Positions 61,301-64,000 of a stretch of 64,000 bases of DNA are shown here, one piece after another. The notes below the pieces were generated by a model. It was not told where the DNA came from. It did not search any database and was given only the letters and a program-made list of their open reading frames with translations. Made by a program: the position numbers and the translations under genes. Source of the stretch: Metopolophium dirhodum (taxonomy: Eukaryota > Arthropoda > Insecta > Hemiptera > Aphididae); NCBI RefSeq assembly GCF_019925205.1, contig NC_083560.1:97120083-97184082 (forward strand). Direction: 5' to 3'. The first letter of the stretch is position 1. Each line of letters starts with the position of its first letter.

Positions 61301-64000
61301 CGTAAAAATCGGCGAGACTCTCAGTGATTTTTACGCTTTTTGATCGGCGACGAGAAATAAAATATTACAAGTCCAAAAATCGTCCGCACGAAAAAAGCGT
61401 AGAAATCGCTGAGCCTCTCAGCGATTTTAACGCTTTTTGATCGACGACGAAAAATAGTTCCCGACACGTTGAAAAATATTACGAGTTCAAAAACCGTACG
61501 CACGAAAAAAGCGTGAAAATCACTGAAAGTCTCACCGATTTTTACGCTTTTCGATCGGCGACGAGAAAAAAAAATAGAAAGTCCACAGACATATTATGAG
61601 AGGGAGGAGACACGGCGCAAGCGCGTACCGACGACGGTCAAAAAAAAAAGTGGGGACGACGTCGCGCGCCGGCGGAACCGGTACGCGGCGCGCGTACTCC
61701 CGTCCACTCGTCAGTCTCTTCACGGCGCCCGGCGGGCGCGGACGGCTGACGTTCTCCGAACGCCCGTGTCGCTCGCATATTCGTAAAGACGGACCCCCCG
61801 TCACGTTCCGCAGACTACGAGCGCGCGGTCGCACGACGCGTCTAGTACGCAGACGGCATGGTTCCAGTGACCCGACGAGCGCGACGCCGCTAGCGCCCGT
61901 CCGGGCGCTCGCGTCGTCGACGGGTTCCGCGCGCGCCGACGGTCTCCGGACCGCCGGCGCGCGCGTGCTACGATGGAAAACGCGTCAAGGCGACCGCGCG
62001 TCATCACATCCGATTAGTCGGTGGCTGCGAACAGTCGTTGAATGACATGCGAGCGGCGAGGCTATTAGGTACTACTACGCGTTCGCGTCCGTCTACGGAC
62101 GAGGAATAAAATATTACAAGTCCAAAAATCGTCCGTACGAAAAAAGCGTAGAAATCGCTGAGCCTCTCAGCGATTTTAACGCTTTTCGATCGGCGACGAG
62201 AAATAAAATATTACGAGTCCAAAAACCGTACGCACGAAAAAAATAGTTTTCAACACGTTGAAAAATATTACGAGTCCAAAAAATCGTCCGTACGAAAAAA
62301 GCGTAGAAATCGCTGAGCCTCTCAGCGATTTTAACGCTTTTCGATCGGCGACGAGAAATAAAATATAACAAGTCCAAAAATCGTCCGTACGAAAAAAGCG
62401 TAGAAATCGCTGAGCCTCTCAGCGATTTTAACGCTTTTCGATCGGCGACGAGAAATAAAATATTACGAGTCCAAAAATCGTCCGTATGAAAAAAGCGTAG
62501 AAATCACTGAGACTCTCAGCGATTAAAACGCTTTTCGGTCGACGACGAGAAATAAAATATTACAAGTCCAAAAATCGTCCGTACGAAAAAAGCGTAGAAA
62601 TCGCTGAGCCTCTCAGCGATTTTAACGCTTTTCGATCGGCGACGAGAAATAAAATATTACGAGTCCAAAAACCGTACGCACGAAAAAAATAGTTTTCAAC
62701 ACGTTGAAAAATATTACGAGTCCAAAAATCGTCCGTACGAAAAAAGCGTAAAAATCGGCGAGACTCTCAGTGATTTTTACGCTTTTTGATCGGCGACGAG
62801 AAATAAAATATTACAAGTCCAAAAATCGTCCGCACGAAAAAAGCGTAGAAATCGCTGAGCCTCTCAGCGATTTTAACGCTTTTTGATCGACGACGAAAAA
62901 TAGTTCCCGACACGTTGAAAAATATTACGAGTTCAAAAACCGTACGCACGAAAAAAGCGTGAAAATCACTGAAAGTCTCACCGATTTTTACGCTTTTCGA
63001 TCGGCGACGAGAAAAAAAAATAGAAAGTCCACAGACATATTATGAGAGGGAGGAGACACGGCGCAAGCGCGTACCGACGACGGTCAAAAAAAAAAGTGGG
63101 GACGACGTCGCGCGCCGGCGGAACCGGTACGCGGCGCGCGTACTCCCGTCCACTCGTCAGTCTCTTCACGGCGCCCGGCGGGCGCGGACGGCTGACGTTC
63201 TCCGAACGCCCGTGTCGCTCGCATATTCGTAAAGACGGACCCCCCGTCACGTTCCGCAGACTACGAGCGCGCGGTCGCACGACGCGTCTAGTACGCAGAC
63301 GGCATGGTTCCAGTGACCCGACGAGCGCGACGCCGCTAGCGCCCGTCCGGGCGCTCGCGTCGTCGACGGGTTCCGCGCGCGCCGACGGTCTCCGGACCGC
63401 CGGCGCGCGCGTGCTACGATGGAAAACGCGTCAAGGCGACCGCGCGTCATCACATCCGATTAGTCGGTGGCTGCGAACAGTCGTTGAATGACATGCGAGC
63501 GGCGAGGCTATTAGGTACTACTACGCGTTCGCGTCCGTCTACGGACGAGGAATAAAATATTACAAGTCCAAAAATCGTCCGTACGAAAAAAGCGTAGAAA
63601 TCGCTGAGCCTCTCAGCGATTTTAACGCTTTTCGATCGGCGACGAGAAATAAAATATTACGAGTCCAAAAACCGTACGCACGAAAAAAATAGTTTTCAAC
63701 ACGTTGAAAAATATTACGAGTCCAAAAAATCGTCCGTACGAAAAAAGCGTAGAAATCGCTGAGCCTCTCAGCGATTTTAACGCTTTTCGATCGGCGACGA
63801 GAAATAAAATATTACGAGTCCAAAAATCGTCCGCACGAAAAAAGCGTAGAAATCGCTGAGCCTCTCAGCGATTTTAACGCTTTTCGGTCGACGACGAGAA
63901 ATAAAATATTACAAGTCCAAAAATCGTCCGTACGAAAAAAGCGTAGAAATCGCTGAGCCTCTCAGCGATTTTAACGCTTTTCGATCGGCGACGAGAAATA
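55345..64000. repeat. higher-order satellite array with palindromic subunits
   Basis: GC-rich cores recur at 55865, 57506, 58952, 60147, 61593 and 63039 (intervals 1641, 1446, 1195, 1446, 1446 bp). Between cores lie 97-bp units and 57-bp units; core spacing differs by whole numbers of these (195 is about two 97s; 251 is about two 97s plus one 57). Each 97-bp unit holds a palindrome with 17-bp arms, GCGTAGAAATCGCTGAG and its near reverse complement, around a 3-bp centre. Each 57-bp unit contains TTTTCAAC-AC-GTTGAAAA. Core variants follow the order A, B, C, B, C, C (B shares gtaaacacgg; C shares catcacatcc), showing recent block duplication. Frames of 60-149 codons inside are repeat by-products. 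The array continues past the window end. Confidence 0.95.
55865..56378. repeat. GC-rich core of the satellite, first copy
   Basis: About 515 bp from tattatgagagggaggag to the end of the 16-bp palindrome cgtccgtctacggacg. It is markedly GC-richer than anything else in the window, with CpG-dense stretches. The other five copies in the array are nearly identical to it. The first half corresponds to the isolated unit at 29.6-29.77 kb; the second half (from about 55995) has no counterpart there. No function visible. Confidence 0.85.

Noticed and set aside
55868..63491. Repeated 149-, 100-, 67/68- and 60-codon frames in the right-end array
   Set aside because: They follow the satellite copies exactly, occur on both strands of the same GC-rich core, and have Arg/Ser-biased composition expected from CpG-rich repeats.

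Overview
The window looks like a piece of an insect chromosome carrying a large, mostly intact block of genes from a baculovirus/nudivirus-type large dsDNA virus. The insect part is AT-rich. It holds a decayed Helitron (about 1.85-2.47 kb), a twelve-exon Mutator-transposase/YqaJ gene with eleven GT-AG introns (19.5-25.3 kb), minisatellites, and at the right end a higher-order satellite array (55.3-64 kb, running off the window). This fits a hemipteran (aphid-like) genome, but the species cannot be fixed from sequence alone. A free viral genome carrying a transposon insertion is not strictly excluded.

The viral genes lie in two blocks, about 2.7-17.1 kb and 27.1-55.0 kb, separated by about 10 kb without viral genes. 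Recognisable members of the baculovirus/nudivirus gene set are P74 (PIF-0), LEF-4, a P33/Ac92-type sulfhydryl oxidase, an ODV-E66-like protein, a BRO protein, an SF1 helicase like nudivirus helicase 2, and a nudivirus-type deoxynucleoside (thymidine) kinase. A spliced, membrane-anchored protein may be PIF-4. Less usual members are a membrane-anchored Ulp1/C48-type protease with a PHD-like C-terminus, a RING protein, two leucine-rich-repeat membrane glycoproteins, and a membrane protein carrying both PTAP and PPPY late-domain motifs. A dozen further long open frames could not be assigned. DNA polymerase, LEF-8, LEF-9, LEF-5, PIF-1/2/3/5, VLF-1 and 38K were not recognised here, so this is probably part of a larger viral genome.

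Nearly all viral frames are open over hundreds of codons, which suggests a recent integration, maintained function, or a genome that is still viral. The one clear break is in the ODV-E66-like gene: one in-frame TGA splits it into 191- and 501-codon frames. Two small viral genes appear to contain GT-AG introns.

Noncoding structure is notable. Between 29.78 and 31.16 kb about twelve imperfect palindromes with AGAGAC/GTCTCT arms form an array resembling baculovirus homologous regions (hr), which act as replication origins and enhancers. Next to it, 29.55-29.78 kb is a single diverged unit of the repeat that is massively amplified at 55.3-64 kb. That amplified array combines about 515-bp GC-rich cores with 97-bp units, each carrying a 17-bp-arm palindrome, and 57-bp units. 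The shared unit ties the satellite to the viral block and is the most unusual large-scale feature of the window.
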